A stretch of DNA of 64,000 nucleotides from Brenneria rubrifaciens. Its GTDB lineage: Bacteria > Pseudomonadota > Gammaproteobacteria > Enterobacterales > Enterobacteriaceae. The notes under the pieces were generated by a model. That model did no database searches and had not been told where the DNA came from. It saw only the letters and a list, made by a program, of their open reading frames with translations. The DNA lies in the NCBI RefSeq assembly GCF_005484945.1, contig NZ_CP034035.1, positions 2,666,001-2,730,000 of the forward strand, written 5' to 3'. The position numbers were made by a program, and so were the translations under genes. This document shows, one piece after another, positions 18,664 through 29,475 of the stretch (its first letter is position 1; each line of letters starts with the position of its first letter).

Positions 18664-19524
18664 ATGCAACGTCTTGTTTATGTTGATGGGCAGTATGTTA
18701 GAGAAAATGAAGCGAAGGTGTCGATTTTTGACCGTGGTTTCCTCTTTGCAGATGCTGTCTATGAAGTGACTGCCGTCGTTAATGGCAAGTTAGCGGAATT
18801 TGATGGTCATATTGGGCGTCTGCAACGTTCCTGCCGTGAACTGTCTCTTACGCTGCCAGTCACGCCAGCTGAGCTGAAGCATATTCACCATGCGCTGATT
18901 GAGAAAAACAATCTGACGGAAGGCGCCATTTACTTGCAGCTAAGCCGCGGCAACGCTGGCGATCGTGATTTCCATTTCCCGTCGGCGGATGTGAAACCCA
19001 CGCTGGTGCTGTTTACTCAGGCGCGCGCCATTTTGGACAACCCGAAAGCCAAAACCGGTCTGCATGTCGTTACCAGCCCTGATATCCGCTGGCATCGCCG
19101 GGACATTAAAACGGTCGGTCTGCTAGCTGCGTGCATGGCGAAAGACTATGCACATCGCCACCACGCGGATGATGCTTTCATGGTAGAAAACGGCTTCATC
19201 ACCGAAGGCAGTTCATGCAACTGCTATATCGTGCTGCATGACAATACCGTGGTGACGCGCCCGCTGAGCAACGACATCCTGCACGGTATTACCCGCCATT
19301 CGCTGTTGAAACTGGCGGCAAGCGACGATATTAAATTGGAAGAACGGTTGTTCACCCCGGACGAAGCCTATCACGCCACGGAGATCTTCATCAGTTCAGC
19401 GACCACTTTCGTCTTACCTGTCGTCACGCTTGACGGCAAAACGATTGGCGATGGAAAACCTGGTCCGGTAACCCGTCGGCTGAGGGAAATCTATATTGAG
19501 ATGGTGAAGCAACAGGTTATGTGA
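18664..19524 (+). CDS. dat: D-amino acid (D-alanine) aminotransferase
   Basis: PLP fold type IV aminotransferase, 286 aa, interconverting D-alanine and 2-oxoglutarate with pyruvate and D-glutamate. N-terminal FDRGFLFADAVYEV and the PLP lysine in RRDIKTVGLLA (near residue 146) are clear, as is ENGFITEGSSCN (near 180), typical of this class. The ATG at 18664 has an AAGGAG site 8-9 bases before it; an in-frame earlier start at 18613 overlaps dgcA and lacks a site. It follows dgcA by 41 bases, so probably one operon, with a terminator after it. Confidence 0.9.
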   Translation: MQRLVYVDGQYVRENEAKVSIFDRGFLFADAVYEVTAVVNGKLAEFDGHIGRLQRSCRELSLTLPVTPAELKHIHHALIEKNNLTEGAIYLQLSRGNAGDRDFHFPSADVKPTLVLFTQARAILDNPKAKTGLHVVTSPDIRWHRRDIKTVGLLAACMAKDYAHRHHADDAFMVENGFITEGSSCNCYIVLHDNTVVTRPLSNDILHGITRHSLLKLAASDDIKLEERLFTPDEAYHATEIFISSATTFVLPVVTLDGKTIGDGKPGPVTRRLREIYIEMVKQQVM

Positions 19525-19561
19525 TGTAACACCCTTGTCATCGGCATGAAGATGACGCCCG

Positions 19562-19590
19562 TTACCCGGCATTTTGCCGGGTAATTATTG
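19562..19590. terminator. Bidirectional intrinsic terminator
   Basis: Perfect 10-bp stem TTACCCGGCA/TGCCGGGTAA (19562-19571 with 19575-19584) with a TTT loop, between the convergent dat and channel genes. The flanks are A/T-rich on both sides, so it can serve either strand. Confidence 0.75.
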
Positions 19591-19602
19591 CGTTGAATTT
19601 GA

Positions 19603-22053
19603 TTACGACCGCAGATCCATTTCAACATTATCCGGCAATGTGGCGGCCTGATTTTCCAATACCATTCTTTGAGGCACGGCTAAAGGAATGCTCGCAGAAC
19701 GCAGCCGTTTGATAATTTCAAACAACAGATCGCTTTTCGCGCCGGCAACCAGACGCGGACTGCTGACATACCCCGTCACACTCAACACCATACCCGTCGG
19801 GGTTAGCTGACTGAATGAGACAGAGGGCGCTGGCGCATCCAGAATCGCCTCATGCTCCTGGTAGGCATCCAGCAGAATGGTTCTGACTTCTTCGGGATCG
19901 GTATCCAACGGAAACGTCAGCGCCATCGTCGCGACACCGAGGGCATTTCCCATTGTAATGTTGCGCACATTTTGCGAAATAAACTGTGAATTAGGCACGA
20001 TAACCGTTGAACGGTCACCCAGTTGAATCTCCGTCGCCCGCACATTGATTCGCCGGATATCCCCTTCCACACCGCTGATATTCACCAGATCGCCCACCTT
20101 GACCGGACGTTCGGTCAGCAGAATCAAGCCTGAGATAAAGTTTTTTACGATTTCCTGTAGGCCAAAACCGATCCCCACCGACAGCGCACTGACAATCCAC
20201 GCCAGCTTATTCCATTGAATCCCCAACGTTGCCAACGTCAGCAGGATAATGAGGATATAACCTATATTGCTGAACAAGGTCACCAACGACGCACGGATAC
20301 CACGATCCATCATCGTTTTGGGGAGAAAATCCTCTTCCAGCCAACGCTTCGATGAGCGTAAAACATAGACGCCAACCAACAGAAAAAGAACCGCATTCAC
20401 CAAATGGGCAGGCACAATGCTCACTGTTTCCAGCCCCTTGCCTCCCCACAGTTCAACGGCTTTTTGCACCAGCGACAGCGGCGTTGTGGTGCCAAAGGTG
20501 CCGTTCAGCAAGGCCACCGCCGCCATCAGAATCAAAAATACTTTGCCCGCGGCGGAAAGCAGCGCCGTTGCCTGCTCTAAATGCCGATCGTCAAGATTGA
20601 GCGAGTTTTTAATGCGCCGACCGCTGGCATTATTGGGTGAAAATACGCTTTCACAGATATCGGTAAGAAATGTTGAAAACAGATAAAGGCAGGAAAACAC
20701 CATACCGACCCAGATCAACTCATAAGTCAGGAAACGGGCCAGCGAGATATAACCAATCACCAGTGAAAGCAGTACCGAGAACGAAATAACCAGTACGCCA
20801 AGGTGGATTATCCCTGCCAATGTGGAGCGCGCTTCAGGCTGCGCACCGTCACGTACCATTTGGCGCCGGATTTGATCGCTTTTTAACGCAATGCCGCCGG
20901 TGGTCAGCGCCAGAAAAAGTGCAGAGAGCCCATTGACCATGATAGTGGCTGCCACGGATGTTCCCACGGTGGCCGTAATCTGTTCGATAACGCCAAACAC
21001 CAGAATCAACACTGCGGCAATCATCGGAAAAGGCTTCATTGCCTTGGCAACCGGATTGGCGATCGCAGGCAACCGCCAGGATGGTCGTTGATTCGAGAGA
21101 AACGCCCGGCCCAGCCCGGCAATCATCGAACAAAACACCACCAGTTGCGCCAGGGTAGCCAGAAAAGCCTCTACTCGCTCAGCCGATTCGCCATGACGAG
21201 TAAACGTGAAATCCACTACATTTGCGGCAATGCCGATCGTCAACACCGTAGACATCACGCTCGCCGTTGCCAGAAAACTTCGTCTTAACCGTCCTTCCGG
21301 CAACAGATGTATCCCGGCCCAAGCCAGATACTTATCCAGATAACGGCGCCCGGCGGTGACCAAAACTGCGGCGATTAACAGCAGAAACAGGGAACCATAT
21401 CGCCAGCCAGGTTCCCAGGAAACCAGGAATGCCTGACTCAACTGATCTTTGAATACACCGAGCCGCCGCTGATCTTCCTCTTGCGGCGTCACAATCGGTG
21501 ACCAAAAACGCGCGCCTAAAATACTGCCGGAATTTAATGCCAACTGGGTTTTTAAGGCATTACGGCGCAAAGTAATAATCTGTGCGGAAAGGTTCGACGC
21601 ACTGGTCCGCAGCGCCTGAATTTGTTCAACCTGCGCATCCAGCTTCGCCTTCTCAGCGTTCAGGTTGCTGCGCTTGCGGGTGACCTCAGTAGTTTCGTTG
21701 ATGGTGGAACCAGACTCCGGCGCCGGCCCAAGAACGTCCAGTTGCGTCTGCAATTGCGCACCGATGGGCGCGACAGCCGCAGAAAGGTCATCGGCACTGT
21801 TGACCAGTTGCAGCGTGGTGTCGCTCAACGCTCCGAACTTGCTATCGGTGTTGGCACTTGACACCTGCTGCTTAATGCTATCCAGTTGCTTTTGCAGCTT
21901 CACCAATTCAGCATCAATATTTATTTTCACGGGCGCATCAGACTGTGTAGTCGGCGGATCGGTATCTGATCCAGCCGCAGCAACATATCCGACAGGCAAT
22001 ATAAACATCGCCAACAAACAAATACGCAATAATACGGATAACAATGTATGCAT
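19603..22053 (-). CDS. Large MscS-family mechanosensitive channel with DUF3772 domain
   Basis: Inner-membrane channel of the MscS family, about 816 aa from the ATG at 22053; a TTG six codons upstream is less likely. It has a signal peptide, a periplasmic DUF3772 region rich in coiled coil (about 45-190), then about eleven hydrophobic segments and the MscS core. The core is clear: the pore helix followed by GLQEIVKNFISGLILLTERP and VGDLVNISGVEGDIRRINVRAT near residues 610-660, then the beta domain (VPNSQFISQNVRN). Expected to release solutes during osmotic downshock. Convergent with dat; no operon partner. Confidence 0.88.
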   Translation of the reverse strand: MHTLLSVLLRICLLAMFILPVGYVAAAGSDTDPPTTQSDAPVKINIDAELVKLQKQLDSIKQQVSSANTDSKFGALSDTTLQLVNSADDLSAAVAPIGAQLQTQLDVLGPAPESGSTINETTEVTRKRSNLNAEKAKLDAQVEQIQALRTSASNLSAQIITLRRNALKTQLALNSGSILGARFWSPIVTPQEEDQRRLGVFKDQLSQAFLVSWEPGWRYGSLFLLLIAAVLVTAGRRYLDKYLAWAGIHLLPEGRLRRSFLATASVMSTVLTIGIAANVVDFTFTRHGESAERVEAFLATLAQLVVFCSMIAGLGRAFLSNQRPSWRLPAIANPVAKAMKPFPMIAAVLILVFGVIEQITATVGTSVAATIMVNGLSALFLALTTGGIALKSDQIRRQMVRDGAQPEARSTLAGIIHLGVLVISFSVLLSLVIGYISLARFLTYELIWVGMVFSCLYLFSTFLTDICESVFSPNNASGRRIKNSLNLDDRHLEQATALLSAAGKVFLILMAAVALLNGTFGTTTPLSLVQKAVELWGGKGLETVSIVPAHLVNAVLFLLVGVYVLRSSKRWLEEDFLPKTMMDRGIRASLVTLFSNIGYILIILLTLATLGIQWNKLAWIVSALSVGIGFGLQEIVKNFISGLILLTERPVKVGDLVNISGVEGDIRRINVRATEIQLGDRSTVIVPNSQFISQNVRNITMGNALGVATMALTFPLDTDPEEVRTILLDAYQEHEAILDAPAPSVSFSQLTPTGMVLSVTGYVSSPRLVAGAKSDLLFEIIKRLRSASIPLAVPQRMVLENQAATLPDNVEMDLRS

Positions 22054-22430
22054 AAATCGAAAAATTCCCAAGTTCGACAGAAATTGCGGGGGTTCCCAAC
22101 AACAGTAACCGTGCCGGACAACCCTGTATTGTCATTTGTTCATATTTTAGTGTACCAACGCCATGTTATGGCGAATACGCCTGAGCAAAACTTACAGATG
22201 ATTTCCGAAGCGGCATAGCAGAGAAGGATGAATGATAACCTCTTCTCATCATTCTGCATGAGTGAAGCTCACAGCTGTGTGAAAAAAACGCAAACGACAG
22301 CAAGTCAGGTCAAAGCTGTACAGGGATTCGCCGTATAGCGTAAATCGCCCCCTAATCCGTTGACTCACCAAGGTGTGTGGGTATAATCCAGCCCACTGTC
22401 ATCTTACTGACAGTCTAATCATTTCCCAAC
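22054..22430. other. Intergenic region before argU
   Basis: About 377 bases between the channel gene and the tRNA, transcribed outward on both sides. No gene is seen. The right end holds the strong argU promoter and a CTGTCA/TGACAG inverted repeat in the tRNA leader at about 22397-22414. Confidence 0.6.
22360..22387 (+). promoter_or_regulatory. Promoter of tRNA-Arg
   Basis: TTGACT at 22360-22365 and a perfect TATAAT at 22382-22387, 16 bases apart, followed by a CCAGCCC discriminator. A GC-rich discriminator is typical of stable-RNA promoters under stringent control. The tRNA begins 43 bases further on. Confidence 0.8.
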
Positions 22431-22507
22431 GCGCCCTTAGCTCAGTTGGATAGAGCAACGGCCTTCTAAGCCGTAGGTCACAGGTTCGAATCCTGTAGGG
22501 CGCGCCA
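22431..22507 (+). tRNA. argU: tRNA-Arg (anticodon TCT)
   Basis: 77 bases with encoded CCA. The acceptor arms GCGCCCT and AGGGCGC pair, the D-loop carries AGTTGGATAGAG, the anticodon loop is CTTCTAA giving TCT for the AGA codon, and the T-arm has GGTTCGAATCC. It closely matches enterobacterial argU. This tRNA gene is a well-known integration site, and a truncated IS110 begins within about 35 bases of its 3' end. Confidence 0.97.
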
Positions 22508-23413
22508 TAATTTCGTCTTTTGACGTCTGTTAATTGCCAGGCTTGTATCGGTGCCGTAACGGGTTAAAAGACATGATGCGGCTTCGTAGATAAGCGTGCG
22601 TGTCATTCTGTTACCCTGTTTTGATATCCCCCCATTTCTGTCCACCTCACCGGATTGATATTTCCTCGGCGTTAATCCGAGAAAAGCGCCAGCATCACTG
22701 ACACGTCTGAAGCGTGAAGGATCATCAATTGATGTTTTAAAACTTAATGCTGTCAGAACACCCACACCCGGAATAGATTGTAATATCTGACAAACAGGAT
22801 CTTTTCGGGCAATTTTTTCCAGCTTTCTTATCTGCCCGGAAAGATGTTCCCGGGTATCCAGCAGCATAATAACTGTAGGTTTAACGGTTTCCAGTGAAGG
22901 TGATGATTCAAGAATTGCTCGTTCAAAAACGCTGTTTTTTCCAGGAGGAAGAACAACGCCGAATGTTTTCAGGAGCCCGCGGATCTGATTCGTTACGGCA
23001 ACCCTGAGCAGAACCAGCTTTTCCCGACTGGTAAGAATGAGTCTTTGCTGATGCCATTCAAGACTTTTGACATGTACTGGTTTGTACCAACCGGAAAGAA
23101 CCAGCCTTGCGATACCAAAAGCATCATTTTGATCGGTTTTATTCAACTGCATCGACAAAGCGGCATGAACGTGCCGGGCGTGGATACAGTCAACGTCCAG
23201 GCCAAAATTCTTGAGCGAATGGTAAAGCCAGACACAAAGCGGCCCGGTTTCCAGCCCCACTTTCGACTTATCAAATCCTTCAGAAAAGAGATAATCAGCT
23301 ATAACACCAGGATGCATATCGACGTTAACCGTACAAATTTTATTACCGTTATGAGCTATGACGCAGATGCTTGTTTTCTTTTGAGAAACATCAAGTCCAA
23401 TGAAGGTTGTCAT
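22478..23413 (-). pseudogene. IS110-family transposase, C-terminus lost
   Basis: The frame from the ATG at 23413 (MTTFIGLDVSQKKTSICV) is an IS110-type transposase with an N-terminal RuvC-like DEDD domain (GLDVSQ, LETGP, KTDQNDAFGIARL) and the C-terminal Transposase_20 region with SIPGVG, SFRRVSDAGAFLGLTP-like and GNRMTRTLIYEAA blocks. Homology stops at about 22541 (RYGTDTS). The last twenty-odd codons come from flanking DNA and read antisense into argU. Usual IS110 proteins continue for another 30-40 residues, so the element is truncated and its catalytic activity is doubtful. Confidence 0.85.
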
Positions 23414-23454
23414 GGCAGCCACCTCAGATATCACATGCCGGGATCATTTTAAGA
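22535..23454 (-). mobile_element. IS110-family element remnant
   Basis: Covers the truncated transposase and its upstream non-coding end. The left limit near 22535-22541 is where transposase homology stops, close to the argU 3' end; the right limit near 23454-23465 is where IS3-family coding starts. Exact ends cannot be set because IS110 elements lack clear terminal inverted repeats. Confidence 0.7.
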
Positions 23455-23970
23455 TTACAGCATGTGGTCGAACTTAAAGCCTTTTACGTTACGCAGATAC
23501 AAAAAGCACAGACAAAATCCCCAGTTGCGCTGGCTGTCAGTGATACGGAGCAGCCAGTCGGCAATAACGGCATTTTCTTCATTCAACTGAGGTTGATAGC
23601 GATAGCAACTTTCGCTGGCAACAAACAACTGGCAGGCAAAACGTATGCTGATATTTCGGCTTCTGACCGCGTCCTGTGCTATCTGCTTTCGATGAGATGG
23701 CTTCACCACTTTTTTTTCCATGGCCTCCTGAATAATTTCGGCTTTGAGCCGTTCTTCGGCATACATCTTTTTGAGGCGGCGGTTTTCGTCTTCCAGCTCT
23801 TTCAGACGGACCATCATGGAGGCATCCATCCCGCCAAAACGTGAACGCCACTTATAGAAACTGGCACTGCTCATGCCATGCTCGCAACACAATTTAGCCA
23901 CCGGTGTTCCTGCTTCGGCAAGCTTGAGAATGGCCATGATCTGGCTGTCGGTAAAACGTGATTTTTTCAT
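23455..23970 (-). pseudogene. IS3-family transposase fragment (OrfA plus start of OrfB)
   Basis: The first ~88 residues are an IS3-type OrfA: a helix-turn-helix (KKSRFTDSQIMAILKLAEAG, then FYKWRSRFGGMD) and a leucine-zipper-like stretch (LKELEDENRRLKKMYAEERL). It then runs without a frame break into OrfB (NEENAVIADWLLRITDSQRNWGF). In intact IS3 elements these are separate frames joined by ribosomal slippage, so an indel has probably fused them. OrfB ends after about 80 residues at the IS110 junction; the DDE catalytic core is missing. Confidence 0.82.
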
Positions 23971-24040
23971 AGAAATCTCCCCAGTTCAGATTACGAGAAA
24001 ACTCTACTTATAGACACACCGGTTTTCGGGGGGATTACCA
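23455..24040 (-). mobile_element. IS3-family element remnant
   Basis: Includes the fused transposase fragment and its 5' end. The outer end is probably near 24040, where the minus strand begins TGGTAATCCCCCCGAAAACC, similar in style to IS3-group terminal repeats. The other end has been lost at the junction with the IS110 remnant. Confidence 0.65.
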
Positions 24041-24260
24041 TTGGGGATGTCAATCATCGCTGAACAAAAAATCTTTAAATAAAAACAATCCTCTACTCCC
24101 CAGCATCGAATCCCGAAGGTAAAAATACTTTCATATCAATACATTATAAAAATGCAATAACACGAATTGATTTGATAGGTACAAGTTACGAAACAATCCT
24201 GCAATTTTTTCATTCTCCAGCCCACTCATAAAAGTATTCAGTGTGCCTCAGGAGAATGTA

Positions 24261-24383
24261 ATGCAAACAAAGATTAACGGCCGGATCTACCGACGCCACA
24301 TCGCTAGTGCACATTTTCACGGCCAGCTAGTTCAATTGGTATTGCTGGTCGCTGTTTTTCCCACTTTTCATGTGCCGGTATAA
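24261..24383 (+). CDS. Possible 40-aa small protein
   Basis: Short reading frame with an AGGAG ribosome site 6 bases before its ATG. The 40-residue product is basic at first (TKINGRIYRRHIASAHFHG) and then hydrophobic (LVQLVLLVAVFPTF), like a small single-span membrane peptide. It lies 30 bases before the next plus-strand gene and could form a pair with it. I do not recognise a family; its position between IS remnants leaves open that it is a fragment. Confidence 0.4.
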   Translation: MQTKINGRIYRRHIASAHFHGQLVQLVLLVAVFPTFHVPV

Positions 24384-24413
24384 CGAGTTAAGCCACCAGT
24401 AACTGAGGTCGTC

Positions 24414-24752
24414 ATGAAAATCGACAAAGAAAAGCTAAATCAGGCTCAGGATATTGCCAAGCAAGCGTTGGAACAGCGTTGCAAAACCAGATGGTGGCTA
24501 GCAATGAAGTATCTTGAACGAGCGTATGGGTTCAACACCGGGGAAGACCCATTTCGCTCGACGGATAAAAAAGGAGCGACGCTGGATAGCGTCGACATTC
24601 CCCCCAAGGTGACCATGAATACCTTGCTAAAGAGGCTAATGATTGAAATCCTAATCGTTTTAGCAATCATGACTGTGCTATCCCTCATGATTGCTGGTGT
24701 TTTCCACATTTGTGAAATTTTCACGTCCGAAGATATCTCGATAAGATTATGA
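24414..24752 (+). CDS. Small membrane protein of unknown function
   Basis: 112-aa product with a GAGG ribosome site before its ATG. The N-terminal half is charged and soluble-looking (KIDKEKLNQAQDIAKQALEQ, then WWLAMKYLERAYGFNTGEDPF), and a hydrophobic span lies at about residues 74-98 (LIVLAIMTVLSLMIAGVF). No family recognised. It sits inside the argU island between mobile elements and does not look like transposase, so it may be cargo. Confidence 0.6.
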   Translation: MKIDKEKLNQAQDIAKQALEQRCKTRWWLAMKYLERAYGFNTGEDPFRSTDKKGATLDSVDIPPKVTMNTLLKRLMIEILIVLAIMTVLSLMIAGVFHICEIFTSEDISIRL

Positions 24753-24857
24753 ATTTACGAAGAATTAACGTAAAAAACCGTTAACGAGATTGAGTCGTTT
24801 ACACCTATGAATCTTGCTGGGACGGCTAACACGTCTTGATTCAGGTTAACAAACCGA

Positions 24858-25094
24858 TTATTTCATTACACTATCCGCTGAAAATTGAACATCACACCCA
24901 TTGATGTTTAAGCCTTGCGAAGCCACCAGAGACATGCCGCTGACAGACAGCGTTTTTCCAGACATTGTGTTATCAGCAATGGCTATTGATGACGAAGACA
25001 CATAAACCAGGCACTCTCCTGTCACCCCTCCCAACGTACCAGATAGTGTCACACACCTCACCTCACGGATACCGGCTATTGAATGATCACCTGC
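24858..25094 (-). pseudogene. 3' fragment of an unknown gene cut by IS21
   Basis: The open frame runs from 25148, but 25095-25148 belongs to the IS21 left end, so only about 78 C-terminal residues (from AGDHSIAGIREVRC to the stop at 24858) are native. The fragment is rich in Ser, Gly and Val (SGTLGGVTGE, VYVSSSSIAIADN) and could be beta-structured. I do not recognise the family. Its 5' part is not present on the other side of the IS21 element, which is flanked there by an IS4 relative. Confidence 0.55.
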
Positions 25095-25144
25095 TGTCAG
25101 CGCCAGTGATATAAGACGGTAATTCACCATTTGGCTTGTCCGCT
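25095..25144 (+). repeat. IS21 left terminal repeats
   Basis: Outer TGTCAGCGCCAG and inner TTGTCCGCT blocks, matched in inverted orientation at the other end of the element with a single one-base gap over about 50 positions. Confidence 0.8.
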
Positions 25145-25195
25145 CCACCCAACATGTTGTTTCCTTGAGGTTCTCACACCAGAAAGGACATCAGC

Positions 25196-27162
<1,967 letters not shown>

Positions 27163-27170
27163 TGACCAAT

Positions 27171-27219
27171 AGCGGACATTAAAAATGGCGAAAAACGGCC
27201 AACAATCCTGGCGTTGACA
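27171..27219 (-). repeat. IS21 right terminal repeats
   Basis: Inverted counterpart of 25095-25144: outer CTGGCGTTGACA and inner AGCGGACA on the plus strand. Confidence 0.8.
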
Positions 27220-28431
27220 TTCAAGATCACCCATCAACTCCGGGATTCGCCCCGGTGAAGCGCCCTGCAGGGTCATCAGCATTCTCATTACCATTCCGCA
27301 TGACTCTTAGAAGCTCAGCTGATTCGGCCAGTATCCTTTCAGATGTCCCGCCATTTTTATCATCTGATATCTCACCAGATTATACGCCAGTAATACCCCC
27401 CACAGTTCCTGCTCCACAAGCTCCGGCTTTTTACTTCTCAGCGTCAGCCTGCTCAGCTGCATCGTCTGTTTTATCTCCCTGTATCCCAGTTCGATCTCCC
27501 AGCGATGACTGTACAGGTCTGCCATTTCTCCACCGGGGTAACGCATGGCGTCCGTCATCGACGTTAGCAGATGGACGACTTTTCCTTTGCGCGTCACGGT
27601 CAGCAAACGAGCTGTCATCTCATTTCCCAGACCCGGCCACTTTTTTCGTGCCTGTGGACTGGTTTTCAGCTTCACCAGATGGTCGCCTTTACCCAGTTTT
27701 CCGACCTCTTCATACTGAGCTCCCTTTCTGAGAGCAAGCATCCAGTGGCGGTGCTCTCCCGCCTGGCTCCAGGCATTTAACAGCCCCAGTGAGTAATAGC
27801 CTTTATCCATTAACGTCAGGGTGTTATCTCCGGTTTGCTCTATAAGTTGCTCAGCGAGCTCATTTTCGCTGTTTTTCATTGTGCCGAAGGCAGCTGCCGT
27901 CAGCAGATGGCTGGTCAGCTCCATCTGACAGACCATTTTTACCTGCGGGTAGAGTCCTGGTTTCCCGCCATGCGTCTGGCGGGGGAAGGCGATATCGTTT
28001 TCTGGCGTGTCCGGTGTTCGCCAGAACACACCATCGATGGCCAGCAGGGTCAGGCCGCACCAGTGCGGATGCGGCGTGGCGTTATGCCAGAGCTGCGCTG
28101 TTTGCGTGAACACGCGGCGGACGGCCTCGCTTCGCAGACGCTGACGGGCCTGGATCACAGCGCTGGGTGCGACAAAGGGACGACGGCCCGGCAGCATGAT
28201 GTCCAGCCGATTAACGAGCTGATGGAGGGGTTCTTTACGTTCAAGGGCCATACCGACGATACACCAGACCATCATTTCCAGCGGCAGACGACGTTTGCGC
28301 AGGGTGACGGTGCCGGCTTCGGCAAGACAGCGGGAAATGAGTTCCGGGTTCAGATAATCACCCAGAGAAGTCAGCGGGTTACGCAGAGAATCGTAACGGG
28401 ATACCAGATCAAGAGCCTGTCCAATGTGCAT
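27220..28431 (-). pseudogene. IS4-family transposase with premature stop and lost end
   Basis: From the ATG at 28431 the product (374 aa to the first stop) is an IS4-type DDE transposase: an N-terminal region ([18 protein letters not shown]), [14 protein letters not shown] with the first Asp, [12 protein letters not shown] with the second, and the [12 protein letters not shown]-type motif near residue 324. An in-frame TAA at 27307-27309 follows NQLSF, where relatives continue; the same frame goes on with SCGMVMRMLMTLQGASPGRIPEL until the IS21 junction at 27220. So it has both a nonsense change and a truncation. Confidence 0.85.
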
Positions 28432-28515
28432 AAAAAAATCCGGAAACGGGTGAGCATTTCCGGATTCTTACACAGCCACTGGATCGGTCAACCGATCCTT
28501 AACTGATCGGCATTA
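27220..28515 (-). mobile_element. IS4-family element, 3' end missing
   Basis: The 5' terminus is probably at 28515, where the minus strand begins TAATGCCGATCAGTTAAGGA, as in IS4-group ends. A perfect inverted repeat of TCCGGAAA with TTTCCGGA lies just before the gene (about 28437-28466). The opposite end is replaced by the IS21 element. Confidence 0.75.
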
Positions 28516-28909
28516 CACCAATGTTGAGGTTTTTTGTTGCAAGTGTATAAATTTTTTCAACGCCGTATATGCGATATGTGCGCATGTAAACATGCCGGGA
28601 CGGAGCCATGAATTTCTCAGCAATTTCCGCCTAACTCTTCCCTTCGGTAACGGTATCACCACGCGTTAAACCGCTGGTCTTATTGTCACATGCAGTCACC
28701 TCAGATAAATATCTGCCATTAAAATTAAACTGGCCTCGAACGTTGCAATATTGGGCGCCATGTCTCAGTAGCGTTCCGCCTTTCTGACCTAGTGGGAGCG
28801 AAGCTGCAAAATGCGACATCTGACTTTGTTGAACTGGATCTGAGTAAAAGTCACTCACCTGTGAAATGGTTGCTATAGCAAATACCCGTTGATAATTCAG
28901 GGAGTGGGG
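28516..28909. other. Unassigned stretch between IS4 and the Tn3-type fragment
   Basis: A minus-strand frame at 28631-28858 (75 aa, extendable upstream without a clear start) is the only sizeable one. It has no good ribosome site and matches no family I know. The stretch is probably mobile-element debris. Confidence 0.45.
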
Positions 28910-29140
28910 ATGTTGACACAGGATCAGACTTTTGATGACAGGGACGAGTGGCGTTTGCTGGCTGACGAGCTTTCCCTGTTACCGGACATGACCGATACGG
29001 GGCGTTTAGGATTTGCCATTCAACTAAAATTCAGACAGGTACAAGGCCATTATCCTGACTCAATAAACAAAGACGGTAACATGACCACGCGTTCCCTTGC
29101 GAATGTAAAGCCTTTCATTTTTCACGCGAAATGGCGTTGA
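28910..29140 (+). pseudogene. N-terminal fragment of a Tn3-type transposase
   Basis: The ATG at 28910 follows a GGAG site and gives about 76 aa. The segment DEWRLLADELSLLPDMTD followed by GRLGFAIQLKFRQVQGHYP resembles the start (DUF4158 region) of Tn3-family transposases, where a RLGFALQL-type motif is characteristic. Native similarity seems to end near residue 50; the full protein would be near 1000 aa. The call rests on this short motif. Confidence 0.5.
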
Positions 29141-29163
29141 GTTTAATCGATGACCTTTTCATT

Positions 29164-29475
29164 TTATTTTACGCCACACACCTCTTTCCTAAGTGCAATA
29201 ATCTCTTCGGCCAGTTCGCGGCAAAGAATTGCGTTCATCAAGTGATCCTGCGCATGCACCACAATGAGGTCGAGGGGCGTTTTTTCCTTATCCTGACCAC
29301 CAATGAACCTTTTTTGGATAAGTTGCGCCTTACTCAACGCCATCGCCGCCATTTTCAGTAATTGATCGACCTGTTCCCATTCTCCTCTGCGGGCCGAACG
29401 AAGCGCCTCCATTGAGCAGGAACGTGTTTCTCCAGATTTAACAATAAGTTCGATCATCCGAGTTTCCACATCCAT
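29164..29475 (-). CDS. Orphan PTS EIIA component, lactose/cellobiose family
   Basis: Cytoplasmic phosphocarrier of the lactose/cellobiose/chitobiose PTS class, 103 aa from the ATG at 29475 (AGGGG site upstream). The three-helix EIIA fold is recognisable from VKSGETRSCSMEALRSAR, and the active histidine lies in VVHAQDHLMNAI near residue 78. No EIIB, EIIC, phospho-glycosidase or regulator lies beside it. Downstream is the Tn3-type fragment, so the rest of its operon may have been removed when the island formed. Confidence 0.85.
   Translation of the reverse strand: MDVETRMIELIVKSGETRSCSMEALRSARRGEWEQVDQLLKMAAMALSKAQLIQKRFIGGQDKEKTPLDLIVVHAQDHLMNAILCRELAEEIIALRKEVCGVK

Noticed and set aside
28631..28858. 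75-codon minus-strand frame in the island
   Set aside because: No ribosome site, no family, and surrounded by element fragments; left as unassigned debris.
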